Of a stretch of 55,947 nt of DNA, positions 48,425 through 55,947 are shown piece after piece. The notes under the pieces are model-generated. The model had not been told where the DNA came from. It saw nothing but the letters and a program-made list of their open reading frames with translations, and searched no databases. The position numbers and the translations under genes are program-made. The DNA lies in NCBI GenBank assembly GCA_016873795.1, contig VGWA01000005.1, positions 1-55,947 of the forward strand, given 5' to 3'. The stretch comes from Ignavibacteria bacterium (lineage in GTDB: Bacteria > Bacteroidota > Ignavibacteria > Tepidaquicellales > Tepidaquicellaceae). Positions within the stretch are counted from its first letter, which is position 1. Each line of letters starts with the position of its first letter.

Positions 48425-48454
48425 ATGCAGTCAGGAGAAACCTCCCGACTGCAT
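48425..48454 (-). terminator. Hairpin after the T9SS-substrate gene
   Basis: On the minus strand a 13-bp stem (one G-U pair) with a 4-base loop, ATGCAGTCGGGAG/CTCCTGACTGCAT, begins 17 bases after the stop at 48471. The following sequence (TTGTAAATG) is not a strong U-run, so this is either a weak terminator or an RNA 3' stabiliser. Confidence 0.55.
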
Positions 48455-48470
48455 CATAAAATAAAAAATA

Positions 48471-50261
48471 TTATTTGACAAGCATCATTTTCTTGGTTTC
48501 TACATATCCGTTTGCACGCATTGTGTAGAAATACATTCCGCTTGCGAGTCCTCTGCCGTCAAACATTACTTCGTATGCACCGGGTCTCATATCCATATTA
48601 ACAAGAGTCGTTACTTCTCTTCCGACTGCATCATAAACTTTCAGACTTACGAATCCTGCTTTTGCAATATTGAACTGAATTCTTGTTTCAGGATTGAAAG
48701 GATTCGGGAAGTTTTGCTTTAGAGTAAACGATGCGGGAACTGTTGTAACGCCAATTTCTCTGATTCCTACCGGCGGAAGTGTTGTAATATCGAGTTTTTT
48801 GTATACTCTGTAAGTACGACCGGTATAACTCAAATCGCTGAACTGTGCACTTCCCGGGTATTTGCTACTGTGATAGGAAACATGAATGTAATTTCCGACA
48901 TTTCCGGTTGGTGATATTGTCGGATAAATTTCGTCGTCCTGAGGTGTATTTGTTACAAAATAAGGACCCGACCATGTGGCACCGTTGTCATTTGAATATG
49001 ACAAATAGATGTCATTGAAATTGAAGTTTGCCCAGCCGGCCGGGAAATTCGATGTATCTCTTTGCGTAGCGGAATATACGCAATATAGTCTGCTTCCGTC
49101 AGAAGAATATGCAAGTGAAGGATGCGATACAGCGGTCATTCCGACCTGAATATCAAGTAAATTATTATTGAATGCCGTATCCGTCATTAATAAAGGAACA
49201 TTTGACCTATCGGCAATAAGTACCGGATTTCCGCCGTTTATAGTAGGCGACCAGAATAATAATTTATAACCTTTTCTTGTTCCGTAATTAGGTGCACCTC
49301 CGCTGAATCCGAGAGTATTGAAAGCAGCCATCAGTTGTGTTGTGCCGGGTTTATAGATTAGATCCATACCGAACCACGGGGCAACCGAATCGCTGTTAAC
49401 AATATAACCGACTACACAGATATTGGATTTTGCACCGAATGTTGAACCGCCGTCAACCGATTCTTTATAGACAAGTGACTGAGGTGCAGTACCGCCACTG
49501 GCTATCCACCAGGCAATCGCTACTCTGTTCTGAGTTGGTGAAGTAGCAGCAAAAACCCTTGCATTTTGATATACGTCATCATTCGGAACCGCTAATAAAA
49601 CAGGAGTTCCATAAGAATTTGTATTGTAATCAAAACTGGCATACTTTACAGTATCACCGCATTGATATCCGCCTTTTATCATAGTTCCGCCGCCGTCATA
49701 GGCAAAGTAATCCCTGCCGGGCGCAGGATTAAGATAACTCTGACAAACACCTGTCGGAAAAGCGAGTTCAACAATACTTGTACCTCTTGAACCGGGTGCA
49801 AATTCTCTACCGGACAGTACTATTGTCCTTTGACCGGACAGGAAAGTCGGGATAAAATTCGTATAAGCTGTTCCGGTACTTGCAACCGGAAGTACAGGGT
49901 CGGTCAGCCAGTTTAAACCGCCGTTGTAACTGACCTGATAATACATCTTTCTCGCACTCGAAGTTGCTACGTTAACAGAATCCGCATTATCCATACCTGC
50001 AATTACCGTATCACCGAGTATCCATAAATTCTTCAGATTATTTCCATTCGTAACATAGTCATGAAAATTCAACAGGAACGGAATAGTTCCTGCGGGTGGA
50101 TCACTTTCCACCATCATCAATCCCGTATTTGTCGGTACTCTGTAATCGATATCGGAAATACCTTCCTTTACCGCCGAATGCGGAATCGCCTTCTGATACT
50201 GGGAATATGATATCCCGCACAACAGAAGGAAAATCACAAGAAGAGAAATTAATTTCTTCAT
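48471..50261 (-). CDS. Secreted protein with canonical T9SS type A sorting domain
   Basis: This 596-residue protein has a signal peptide (about 1-20, ending GISYSQ). The body has several repeats that resemble BNR/Asp-box sialidase-type propeller units (for example SYNGGLNWLTDP, YKESVDGGSTFGAKS, SYSNDNGATWSGPY), so it is a predicted six-bladed propeller, possibly carbohydrate-binding or a glycosidase. The last 85 residues are a text-book type A signal: FTLKQNFPNPFNPETRIQF, VSLKVYDAVGREVTTLVN, GLASGMYFYTM and KKMMLVK. No catalytic residues of a sialidase were confirmed. A strong promoter lies at 50329-50357 and AAGGAG precedes the ATG. Confidence 0.87.
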   Translation of the reverse strand: MKKLISLLVIFLLLCGISYSQYQKAIPHSAVKEGISDIDYRVPTNTGLMMVESDPPAGTIPFLLNFHDYVTNGNNLKNLWILGDTVIAGMDNADSVNVATSSARKMYYQVSYNGGLNWLTDPVLPVASTGTAYTNFIPTFLSGQRTIVLSGREFAPGSRGTSIVELAFPTGVCQSYLNPAPGRDYFAYDGGGTMIKGGYQCGDTVKYASFDYNTNSYGTPVLLAVPNDDVYQNARVFAATSPTQNRVAIAWWIASGGTAPQSLVYKESVDGGSTFGAKSNICVVGYIVNSDSVAPWFGMDLIYKPGTTQLMAAFNTLGFSGGAPNYGTRKGYKLLFWSPTINGGNPVLIADRSNVPLLMTDTAFNNNLLDIQVGMTAVSHPSLAYSSDGSRLYCVYSATQRDTSNFPAGWANFNFNDIYLSYSNDNGATWSGPYFVTNTPQDDEIYPTISPTGNVGNYIHVSYHSSKYPGSAQFSDLSYTGRTYRVYKKLDITTLPPVGIREIGVTTVPASFTLKQNFPNPFNPETRIQFNIAKAGFVSLKVYDAVGREVTTLVNMDMRPGAYEVMFDGRGLASGMYFYTMRANGYVETKKMMLVK

Positions 50262-50328
50262 TTTTTCTCCTTTTTTTTAGTTTAATAAATATATTTTAAA
50301 GAAATCCATTATCCAACAGATTTTTATA

Positions 50329-50357
50329 AATATAACAGTATTAATAAAACTTGTCAA
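50329..50357 (-). promoter_or_regulatory. Promoter of the T9SS-substrate gene
   Basis: On the minus strand TTGACA, a 17-base spacer and TATATT form a near-perfect sigma-70-type pair. The same bases also read TTG-N20-TATATTTA, close to the Bacteroidota TAnnTTTG form. Transcription would begin near 50322, about 60 bases before the ATG at 50261. Confidence 0.75.
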
Positions 50358-50823
50358 TATACAATTTCGTTTATATATTTGACAAATAAATCATTAATTT
50401 TTCTTATATAAATCACCTGAAAAACACAAAATCTCACAATGTCAATACAATTTTTTATAACTTGTACTATTTTTGGTAAAATTCAAACAGAATCCTGAAA
50501 AATTTTTATGTCACAACTTGTATTAAAACATCACATTTAAACATATAATTACTACCGCTTTTCCTGCGGAATTATTTTAAATTTTTTAATTATTCATAAA
50601 CATACCATAGTACTGTTTTAAGAATATATAAAATAAATAATTTGAAAAAAGGTTTTCAGAACACCTAAAGCTGTAAGTATATATCATATAAATTCAGTTG
50701 GAACAAAGAATAGAAAATATTTATTCTTTAATTCACAAAAATATTAAAATTATTTAATTAATTTATACTTTCCCCGACTGTAAATAAATATCTTTATGAT
50801 ATTATTTTGATACTATCCTCAAT
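50358..50823. other. AT-rich intergenic region, no gene seen
   Basis: Beyond the promoter, these 466 bases contain no credible coding frame or RNA gene. The only structure I noted is a small hairpin CCGC/GCGG at 50555-50569 with a 7-base loop, followed on the plus strand by AATTATTTTAAATTTTTT. It could be an isolated terminator or chance. Confidence 0.5.
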
Positions 50824-51741
50824 TTATTTTTTATAATATTCCTTTATTTTCCTGAATATTTCACAAGAAGTTCTTTCCTTACTTTCCAGTGTTTTTCCCG
50901 CAATATGATTTGTCAATACCACATTATCAAGATGTAAAAAATTCCTGTTTATATACGGTTCTGATTCGAACACATCGATTCCCGCATAAAATATTTTTTT
51001 TCTTTTTAAAAGTGAGATTAATGTAATTTCGTCAACAATTTTTCCTCTGGATGTATTTATCAGCACCGCTTGTTTTCTCAATAAATACAACCTATCGCGG
51101 GACAGGAAATTTTCATTTTTTTTATTTAAAGGTATATGTAAAGTTACGATATCCGAATTTTTTAATAAATATTCCAGCGGGACGAAACGAAGACCGGAAT
51201 ATTTCTTAATTACTTTTCTATCTATATCGTTAGCAAGAACTTGCATACCGAATGCTTTTGCAAGTCTGACAACATAACCACCAACTTTTCCTACACCTAT
51301 TACACCGATTTTTTTTCCATAAAGTTCATATCTCGGATACTTCCTGTCAATAAAATTACCCTCTCTTATTTTTTTTTCGGAAGTTTTCATTTGTTTAGCT
51401 ATAGAAAGAATCAGAGCAAAAGTATGTTCTCCCGTAGAAATGTAATTTCCGTTATCGGAGTTAATAATTTTTACATTATTTTTTTTTGCGGAATCTCCGT
51501 CAATATGGTCTATTCCCTTCGAACATGTTGCAATAACCTCAACGCCGCTATTTCTGATAAAAGTATCATCTGTTAACCTCGAACTCTTTATAACGATAAC
51601 ATTAAAAAACAATCCCGCAGACAGAATTTCTTTATTGGTTTTGTTGAATAATTTTTTGACCGTAAAATTTTTTTTGGAAATATATTTTAAACCCGATAAT
51701 GAAATGTCATCGGCAATTAATATCTTAATTTTCTTTTTCAT
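50824..51741 (-). CDS. D-isomer-specific 2-hydroxyacid dehydrogenase, SerA-like
   Basis: This 305-residue NAD-dependent dehydrogenase has the substrate domain split around the NAD-binding domain. The Rossmann motif GVGKVG is at 149-154. The catalytic residues are Arg232 (NTSRGKIVDE), Glu261 (DVFESEP) and His279 (LTNHIAGKT). It lacks the C-terminal ACT regulatory domain of long SerA. Substrate cannot be assigned: phosphoglycerate, glycerate/glyoxylate or lactate are all possible. The rest of the sequence is unusually Lys/Asn/Ile-rich. It stands alone between an AT-rich spacer and engB. It could pair with the phosphoserine aminotransferase-like gene at 4814, but the two are far apart. Confidence 0.85.
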   Translation of the reverse strand: MKKKIKILIADDISLSGLKYISKKNFTVKKLFNKTNKEILSAGLFFNVIVIKSSRLTDDTFIRNSGVEVIATCSKGIDHIDGDSAKKNNVKIINSDNGNYISTGEHTFALILSIAKQMKTSEKKIREGNFIDRKYPRYELYGKKIGVIGVGKVGGYVVRLAKAFGMQVLANDIDRKVIKKYSGLRFVPLEYLLKNSDIVTLHIPLNKKNENFLSRDRLYLLRKQAVLINTSRGKIVDEITLISLLKRKKIFYAGIDVFESEPYINRNFLHLDNVVLTNHIAGKTLESKERTSCEIFRKIKEYYKK

Positions 51742-51819
51742 TATTAATTTAACATTGTACCGGTTAATAAGCCCCCGTGATTTTTGAATAATGGTATTTT
51801 TAACTTTGAATTAGAAATT

Positions 51820-52404
51820 TCAGAGATTTTTTTCTATCAGTTCAAGTATTTCCGCTCTGCCCTCACCTGTAATTATAGAAAAAGGTATGAAGTCTTTGCA
51901 TAAACTTTCGTTACCGACTATTTTCGAAGACCTGTAGATTTGTTTATCCATCTTATTTTTGGATATCTTATCGGCTTTAGTCAATACGATTGCATATGGT
52001 ATTTCATAATATTCGAGCCAGCTAACCATCAACTCATCAAGGTAAGTCGGTTCATGTCTTGAATCAATAAGAACAAAAACCATAGAAACATTCTGTCTAT
52101 CGCTTATATAATCTTCCACTAATTTTCGCCATCCGGCTCTGATTTGTTCGGGAACTTTTGCATAGCCGTAGCCGGGTAAATCCACGAGATAGAACTGTTC
52201 ATTGATTAAGAAGTAATTCAGCTGTCTGGTCTTACCCGGAACCGAACCAATTTTTGCCAGTTTCTTTTTGTTGCATATTTTATTTACCAGAGATGATTTC
52301 CCCACATTCGACCTGCCTACAAAAACAAATTCTTTAAGAACAGATTTCGGGAGTGTTCTTAAATCGTATATACTTTCTATAAATTCGGAAGATATTATTT
52401 TCAT
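51820..52404 (-). CDS. engB: Ribosome-biogenesis GTPase EngB (YihA/YsxC)
   Basis: EngB is an essential GTPase that assists assembly of the large ribosomal subunit. At 194 residues it has the complete G-domain: G1 GRSNVGKS at 30-37, G2 region GKTRQLNYFLI, G3 DLPGYGYAKV (DxxG as DLPG), G4 TKAD in VLTKADK, and a G5-like SIITGEG. The N-terminus FVGRSNVGKSSLVN and the LPGYGYAKVP signature are specific for the YihA family. It lies after the ribosomal alpha operon, with a terminator between rplQ and its start. Confidence 0.96.
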   Translation of the reverse strand: MKIISSEFIESIYDLRTLPKSVLKEFVFVGRSNVGKSSLVNKICNKKKLAKIGSVPGKTRQLNYFLINEQFYLVDLPGYGYAKVPEQIRAGWRKLVEDYISDRQNVSMVFVLIDSRHEPTYLDELMVSWLEYYEIPYAIVLTKADKISKNKMDKQIYRSSKIVGNESLCKDFIPFSIITGEGRAEILELIEKNL

Positions 52405-52422
52405 AAACGTATATTTATTTCA

Positions 52423-52452
52423 AAAAATTTATTCTTGGACGGGCAAGAATAA
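52423..52452 (-). terminator. Intrinsic terminator of the alpha operon
   Basis: On the minus strand TTATTCTTG pairs perfectly over 9 bp with CAAGAATAA around a 6-base loop (CCCGTC), followed by ATTTTTTG. It begins 36 bases after the rplQ stop and separates the ribosomal operon from engB. Confidence 0.85.
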
Positions 52453-52488
52453 CAGTTTACGAAAAATTGTCACGGATAAATTAGTTTC

Positions 52489-52983
52489 TCAGCCCTGATT
52501 TTGATTTTGCTGTTTTTCTTCTTTTTCTTTTGCTTTAGCTTTTGCTTCTTTTTTCTTATCTTTTTCCTGTTTTGCTTTTTCTTTTTCTTTTACAACGTCA
52601 TAATCCACCAATTCGATCAATGCCTCGCTTGCACCGTCTCCCTGCCTGAAACCGAGCTTTAACACTCTTGTATAACCTCCCTGTCTGTCTCCGATTTTTT
52701 CCGCAATTTCGTCAAAGAGTATTTTAAGAGCTTCTTTATCTCTGATGTATTTACGGGTAATTCTTCTCAAATGAATACTCTTTTCTTTTTGAGTCTCAGC
52801 AAATGAAACCGATTTCTTTGCTTTTGTTATCAGCGGTTCTATAAATGTTTTTAATTCTTTTGCTTTTGCTTCTGTAGTTTTAATTCTTTTATGCTTTAAA
52901 AGTGAAATTGATAAATTTGATAACAGTGCCTTTTTATGACTTGCAGTTCTTTTTAACTTTCTTCCTTTTTTTCTGTGTTCCAT
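52489..52983 (-). CDS. rplQ: 50S ribosomal protein L17 with charged C-terminal extension
   Basis: L17 sits near the exit-tunnel side of the large subunit. The conserved core (residues 1-130) opens [24 protein letters not shown], contains [14 protein letters not shown], and ends with [24 protein letters not shown], as usual. A tail of about 34 residues follows, made almost only of Lys, Glu, Ala, Asp and Gln, ending QQNQNQG. Such tails occur in other Bacteroidota L17 proteins but vary widely. The gene is the last of the alpha operon and follows rpoA by 92 bases. Confidence 0.97.
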   Translation of the reverse strand: MEHRKKGRKLKRTASHKKALLSNLSISLLKHKRIKTTEAKAKELKTFIEPLITKAKKSVSFAETQKEKSIHLRRITRKYIRDKEALKILFDEIAEKIGDRQGGYTRVLKLGFRQGDGASEALIELVDYDVVKEKEKAKQEKDKKKEAKAKAKEKEEKQQNQNQG

Positions 52984-53075
52984 TTTTAATTCTTTATTAT
53001 TTGTATTTATTTATAAGTATGTCACTTTGAAATTACGTTATATTTACCCGAATAAACCGACAAATATACAAGACA

Positions 53076-54065
53076 TCATTTCTCTTCATCCAGATATTTA
53101 TCAACATCCATACCGAAAGTTAAATTGAGACTATCAATTAATTCACCAAGTTCGGCAAGTGATTTTCTGCCGAAATTTCTGTAGTGCAGCATATCAGATT
53201 CGTTTTTACGAACAAGATCGGCTATTGTTTTAATTCCCGCCGACCGCAGACAATTCTGTGAACGGACAGACAGGTCAAGTTCGTCCACCGGCGTTATTAA
53301 CATTTTTTTAATCGCCTCAAACTGTTCGTCTTTCTCTTCGGATACCGGTTCTTTTTCTTCAACTTCCGGGTTTATGTTTAAGAACAACTGATTATGGTCT
53401 CTTAAAATTTTCGCTGCCAATATCAAAGCATTTTCAGGAGTAATTGTACCGTCGGTTTTAATTTCAAGAGTCAGTTTCTCATAATCGGTTCTCTGACCAA
53501 CTCTGGTATTATCGATTACATAATTAACATTTGTTATCGGTGAAAATACGGCATCAATCGGAATATATCCAATAGGAAATTCGAATTTCTTGTTTTCCTC
53601 AGAGGGTGAGTATCCGATACCATACCCAATCCTCAAATCAATATTTAATAATGCATCCTTATTCAGGGTTGCAATTTTCAAATCGGGATTTAAAACTTCG
53701 AAATCAGCCGTTGCATTTTGTATATCCATCGCGGTAAATTCTTTCGGACCTCTGACTTTGAACTCAATTTTATTTGCTTTTTGGGTCAGATCTTTTATAC
53801 GAACCTGTTTAAGATTTAAAATTATTTCTGAAACATCTTCGAGTACTCCTTTAATAGTAGTAAATTCGTGCTGAATATCGTTAATTTTTACTGCGATTAT
53901 GGCAGAACCCGGAATAGATGATATCAGGATTCTCCTTAAAGCATTTCCTATTGTAACGCCAAAACCTCTTTCCAGAGGTTGTAATATAAAATTTCCGTAA
54001 AAATCGCTGTAAGTCGCTTCATCTCTTACAACTTTTTCAGGCATTTGCAAATGATTTACTCTCAT
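53076..54065 (-). CDS. rpoA: DNA-directed RNA polymerase subunit alpha
   Basis: Two alpha subunits nucleate assembly of RNA polymerase. At 329 residues the protein has the N-terminal dimerisation domain (about 1-230; LQPLERGFGVTIGNALRRILISSIPGSAI), a linker rich in Glu (about 233-255), and the C-terminal domain (about 260-320; LDLSVRSQNCLRSAGIKTIADLV and NFGRKSLAELGEL) that contacts UP elements and activators. The start at 54065 fits the usual beginning. It lies between rpsD (26 bases) and rplQ, the standard alpha operon order. Confidence 0.98.
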   Translation of the reverse strand: MRVNHLQMPEKVVRDEATYSDFYGNFILQPLERGFGVTIGNALRRILISSIPGSAIIAVKINDIQHEFTTIKGVLEDVSEIILNLKQVRIKDLTQKANKIEFKVRGPKEFTAMDIQNATADFEVLNPDLKIATLNKDALLNIDLRIGYGIGYSPSEENKKFEFPIGYIPIDAVFSPITNVNYVIDNTRVGQRTDYEKLTLEIKTDGTITPENALILAAKILRDHNQLFLNINPEVEEKEPVSEEKDEQFEAIKKMLITPVDELDLSVRSQNCLRSAGIKTIADLVRKNESDMLHYRNFGRKSLAELGELIDSLNLTFGMDVDKYLDEEK

Positions 54066-54091
54066 TTTAAAAAATTTAAGTTTTTTAAATA

Positions 54092-54721
54092 TTATTTTGA
54101 ATATAACTCAATTACTAACTGTTCATTTCCTATAAACTGTATATCGGCTCTTTCCGGCACATTCAGGAACTTTCCGACCATGTTTGCTTTATCCAGAGAC
54201 AACCATGAAGGGAGCATATTATCTTTCATTCGTTTCATTGCATCGTGAAAAATTTGCAGTTTACGGCTGTTTTCTCTTACCTGAATTGTATCACCCGCTT
54301 TTAAAATATAAGATGGTATATTAACTATTTTACCGTTAACTGTTAAGTGTCTGTGTGTAATCAGCTGTCTGGCTGACTTTCTTGAGGGCGCAAGTCCAAG
54401 TCTGTATAAAGTATTATCGAATCTGCTTTCCAATATCTTTACAAGGTTATCACCGGTTCTGCCTTTTTTACTTGATGCTGCTTCAAAATAGTTTCTGAAT
54501 TGTTTTTCAAGTACCCCATAAGTTTTTTTAATTTTTTGTTTTTCTCTTAGCTGAATTGCATAATCTGATATTCGGGGCCTTCTTGAAGCGCCATGAAAGC
54601 CGGGTGGATAATTTTTACTTTCCAGTGGACATTTTTCCGTAAAACATTTTGTTCCTTTCAGAAAAAGTTTCTGACGTTCACGTCTGCAAAGCTTACAATT
54701 TGCATCTGTATATCTTGCCAT
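54092..54721 (-). CDS. rpsD: 30S ribosomal protein S4, zinc-ribbon type
   Basis: S4 is a primary 16S rRNA binder that initiates small-subunit assembly. The 209-residue protein starts MARYTDANCKLCRRERQKLF and has four cysteines at 9, 12, 26 and 31 (CxxC-x13-CxxxxC), so it is the zinc-binding C+ form. The S4 RNA-binding domain (about 98-165) contains SRFDNTLYRLGLAPSRKSARQLITH and HLTVNGKIVNIPSY. S4 often represses its own operon by binding its leader; no obvious site was identified here. It lies between rpsK and rpoA, in normal order. Confidence 0.98.
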   Translation of the reverse strand: MARYTDANCKLCRRERQKLFLKGTKCFTEKCPLESKNYPPGFHGASRRPRISDYAIQLREKQKIKKTYGVLEKQFRNYFEAASSKKGRTGDNLVKILESRFDNTLYRLGLAPSRKSARQLITHRHLTVNGKIVNIPSYILKAGDTIQVRENSRKLQIFHDAMKRMKDNMLPSWLSLDKANMVGKFLNVPERADIQFIGNEQLVIELYSK

Positions 54722-54780
54722 AAATTATATTAGGATTTATATTTATTATTAACTTCGTTTTATTATAAAAATTACAGTAT

Positions 54781-55167
54781 CTATACTCTTCTTCTTTTAG
54801 GAGGTCTGCAGCCATTATGCGGAAGAGGTGTAATATCTTTTATCTGTATTATTTCTATTCCGGCGGTATTTAATGCTCTGATTGCCGCTTCCCTTCCGGA
54901 GCCAACTCCTTTTATAAAAACATCGACTTTCCTGAGTCCGGCCGTATATGCTTCTTTCGCAGCAGCTTCTGCAGTCAACTGTGCCGCAAAAGGAGTATTT
55001 TTTTTCGAGCCTTTGAATCCCATTTTTCCCGAAGATGACCATGAAATTGTGTTTCCGTAAACATCCGTTAATGTAACAATTACGTTATTAAAAGTTGCTT
55101 TTATATGAGCTATACCGTTCGCATCTACCTGTATTTTTTTCCTTGCTTTTTTATACGTCTTTGCCAA
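54781..55167 (-). CDS. rpsK: 30S ribosomal protein S11
   Basis: S11 forms part of the small-subunit platform. At 128 residues it has the full family sequence: [50 protein letters not shown], and the basic C-terminus [18 protein letters not shown]. An isoaspartate-prone NG is in PHNGC. It is in standard alpha operon order between rpsM (43 bases) and rpsD (59 bases). Confidence 0.98.
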   Translation of the reverse strand: MAKTYKKARKKIQVDANGIAHIKATFNNVIVTLTDVYGNTISWSSSGKMGFKGSKKNTPFAAQLTAEAAAKEAYTAGLRKVDVFIKGVGSGREAAIRALNTAGIEIIQIKDITPLPHNGCRPPKRRRV

Positions 55168-55210
55168 TTTTTTCTCCGTTGTTTATTATTTACTTTTTTA
55201 TTTTTTAATA

Positions 55211-55594
55211 TTATTTCTTTGCAGTGGCTTTCTTTTTACCGGCTACCGTTTTTCGTTTCCCTTTTCTGGTTCTTGCGTTTGTTCTCGTTCTTTGCCCTCT
55301 TACAGGTAAACCTCTTCTATGTCTCTTTCCTCGGTATGTACCGATATCCATAAGCCGTTTGATGTTCATCTGTACTTCGGAACGCAGGGCGCCCTCCACT
55401 TTTAAATTATTGGTTATCTCGGAACGAATCTGATTGATTTCATCGTCAGTCAGTTCCTGAACCTTCTTATCTTCACTAATACCAAGCTTTTTCAGAATCT
55501 TTTGTGAAGAAGATTTGCCTATCCCGAATATTGCAGTTAACCCGATGACTATTCTTTTGTTTTTGGAAATATCTATTCCTGCTATTCTTGCCAA
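55211..55594 (-). CDS. rpsM: 30S ribosomal protein S13
   Basis: S13 lies in the small-subunit head and contacts the P-site tRNA and 50S bridges. The 127-residue protein opens [26 protein letters not shown], has the helix-two-turn-helix region, and ends with the basic tail [19 protein letters not shown] followed by a Lys/Ala-rich end. The start at 55594 is the conserved one. It is preceded by rpmJ (64 bases) and followed by rpsK. Confidence 0.98.
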   Translation of the reverse strand: MARIAGIDISKNKRIVIGLTAIFGIGKSSSQKILKKLGISEDKKVQELTDDEINQIRSEITNNLKVEGALRSEVQMNIKRLMDIGTYRGKRHRRGLPVRGQRTRTNARTRKGKRKTVAGKKKATAKK

Positions 55595-55658
55595 TTTATT
55601 TCTCCGTTATTTTAAAATTAATATTCAATTTTATTTTGTTCTGAAATGTCAGTTTAAT

Positions 55659-55772
55659 TTATCCCTGTCTTTGTTTATGTTTGGGATTTGTACATATAAC
55701 CCTTACCACTCCCTTTCGCTTAATTATCTTACACTTATCACAAATTTTTTTTACCGAACTTCGTACTTTCAT
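55659..55772 (-). CDS. rpmJ: 50S ribosomal protein L36
   Basis: This 37-residue gene is short but complete: it begins [15 protein letters not shown], continues through a basic [16 protein letters not shown] segment and ends QRQG. Zinc ligands Cys11, Cys14, Cys27 and His32 make it the zinc-binding form. It sits between infA and rpsM, exactly where L36 is expected in the ribosomal operon. Confidence 0.95.
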   Translation of the reverse strand: MKVRSSVKKICDKCKIIKRKGVVRVICTNPKHKQRQG

Positions 55773-55823
55773 TTTATATATAATTAATTAAAAAATTTAC
55801 TAGTCTTCTTTTTACTTTATACT

Positions 55824-55947
55824 TTATTTATACCTGTATACGATTCTTCCTTTTGACAGGTCGTAAGGAGACAGTTCTACGGTTACTTTATCTCCCTGTA
55901 AAATTCTTATAAAATTCAGTCTCATTTTTCCGGAAATATGAGCAATA
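55824..55947 (-). CDS. infA: Translation initiation factor IF-1 (C-terminal part)
   Basis: The window end cuts this gene; the last 40 codons and stop (55824-55826) are present. The sequence [20 protein letters not shown] then [19 protein letters not shown] is the C-terminal half of the S1-like OB fold of IF-1. IF-1 blocks the ribosomal A site during initiation. Its place before rpmJ is the common arrangement. The N-terminal 30 or so residues lie beyond the window. Confidence 0.95.
   Translation of the reverse strand, partial: IAHISGKMRLNFIRILQGDKVTVELSPYDLSKGRIVYRYK

Noticed and set aside
50555-50569. Small hairpin as an ncRNA or terminator
   Set aside because: The stem is only 4 bp and there is no gene or promoter close before it on either strand.

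Overview
This 56-kb, AT-rich stretch looks like ordinary chromosome from a free-living member of the Bacteroidota/FCB assemblage, most likely an Ignavibacteria-like lineage; that placement is an inference. The pointers are a TonB-dependent receptor with a carboxypeptidase-regulatory-like N-terminus, a PorV-like protein, a canonical type IX secretion (T9SS) C-terminal signal, a GWxTD protein, an EF-P with a TPGN loop, and promoters that fit TTG-N20/21-TAnnTTTG as well as TTGaca-17/18-TATAtt. I see no rRNA, phage, insertion sequence or CRISPR array.

Layout. 1-4.5 kb (minus): the 5' part of fumC, queF, and an exported TPR-CHAT protein. 4.7-7.7 kb (plus): tRNA-Gly(CCC), a class V aminotransferase, rarA and a small secreted DUF4189-like protein. 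7.8-12.7 kb (minus): an LVIVD-like lipoprotein, threonine aldolase, gyrA and tRNA-Ala(CGC). 13-15.5 kb (plus): fused ADP-forming acyl-CoA synthetase and queD. 15.5-21.6 kb: a lipoprotein, a YihY/BrkB membrane protein, and the minus-strand pair yyaL-like/aconitase. 21.7-26.4 kb: a small protein, a PgpH-type c-di-AMP phosphodiesterase and xerD (plus), converging on nadE and a small unknown gene (minus). 26.6-31.2 kb (plus): dsbD, two DUF5683-like envelope proteins flanking truA, then tRNA-Gly(GCC) and tRNA-Cys(GCA) with a terminator. 31.3-36.1 kb: gap (minus) divergent from efp-accB-accC-fabL-like-fmdB (plus). 36.1-50.3 kb (minus): lptB, pdxJ, a CPBP-like protein, ybbR, GWxTD, a terminator, then the set PorV-like / 1136-residue secreted protein / TonB receptor, then a T9SS cargo protein with its own promoter. 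50.8-55.9 kb (minus): a 2-hydroxyacid dehydrogenase, engB and the ribosomal alpha operon infA-rpmJ-rpsM-rpsK-rpsD-rpoA-rplQ.

How the genes fit together. Central metabolism is represented by TCA enzymes (fumarase, aconitase), glycolysis (GAPDH), ATP-yielding acyl-CoA cleavage, NAD and pyridoxal phosphate synthesis, and fatty-acid synthesis (AccB, AccC, FabL-like). QueF and QueD belong to the queuosine pathway. The 40.8-50.3 kb block is the most lineage-specific part: an outer-membrane receptor, a very large exported protein with a T9SS-like tail and a PorV-like barrel form one operon, preceded by a leader hairpin that could be a terminator or an attenuator.

I did not find a clear new defence or mobile system. 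The best leads are the receptor/giant-protein/PorV operon with its leader hairpin, the exported TPR-CHAT protein, an EF-P whose modifiable tip residue is Asn, and a GyrA with Lys at the quinolone-resistance position.
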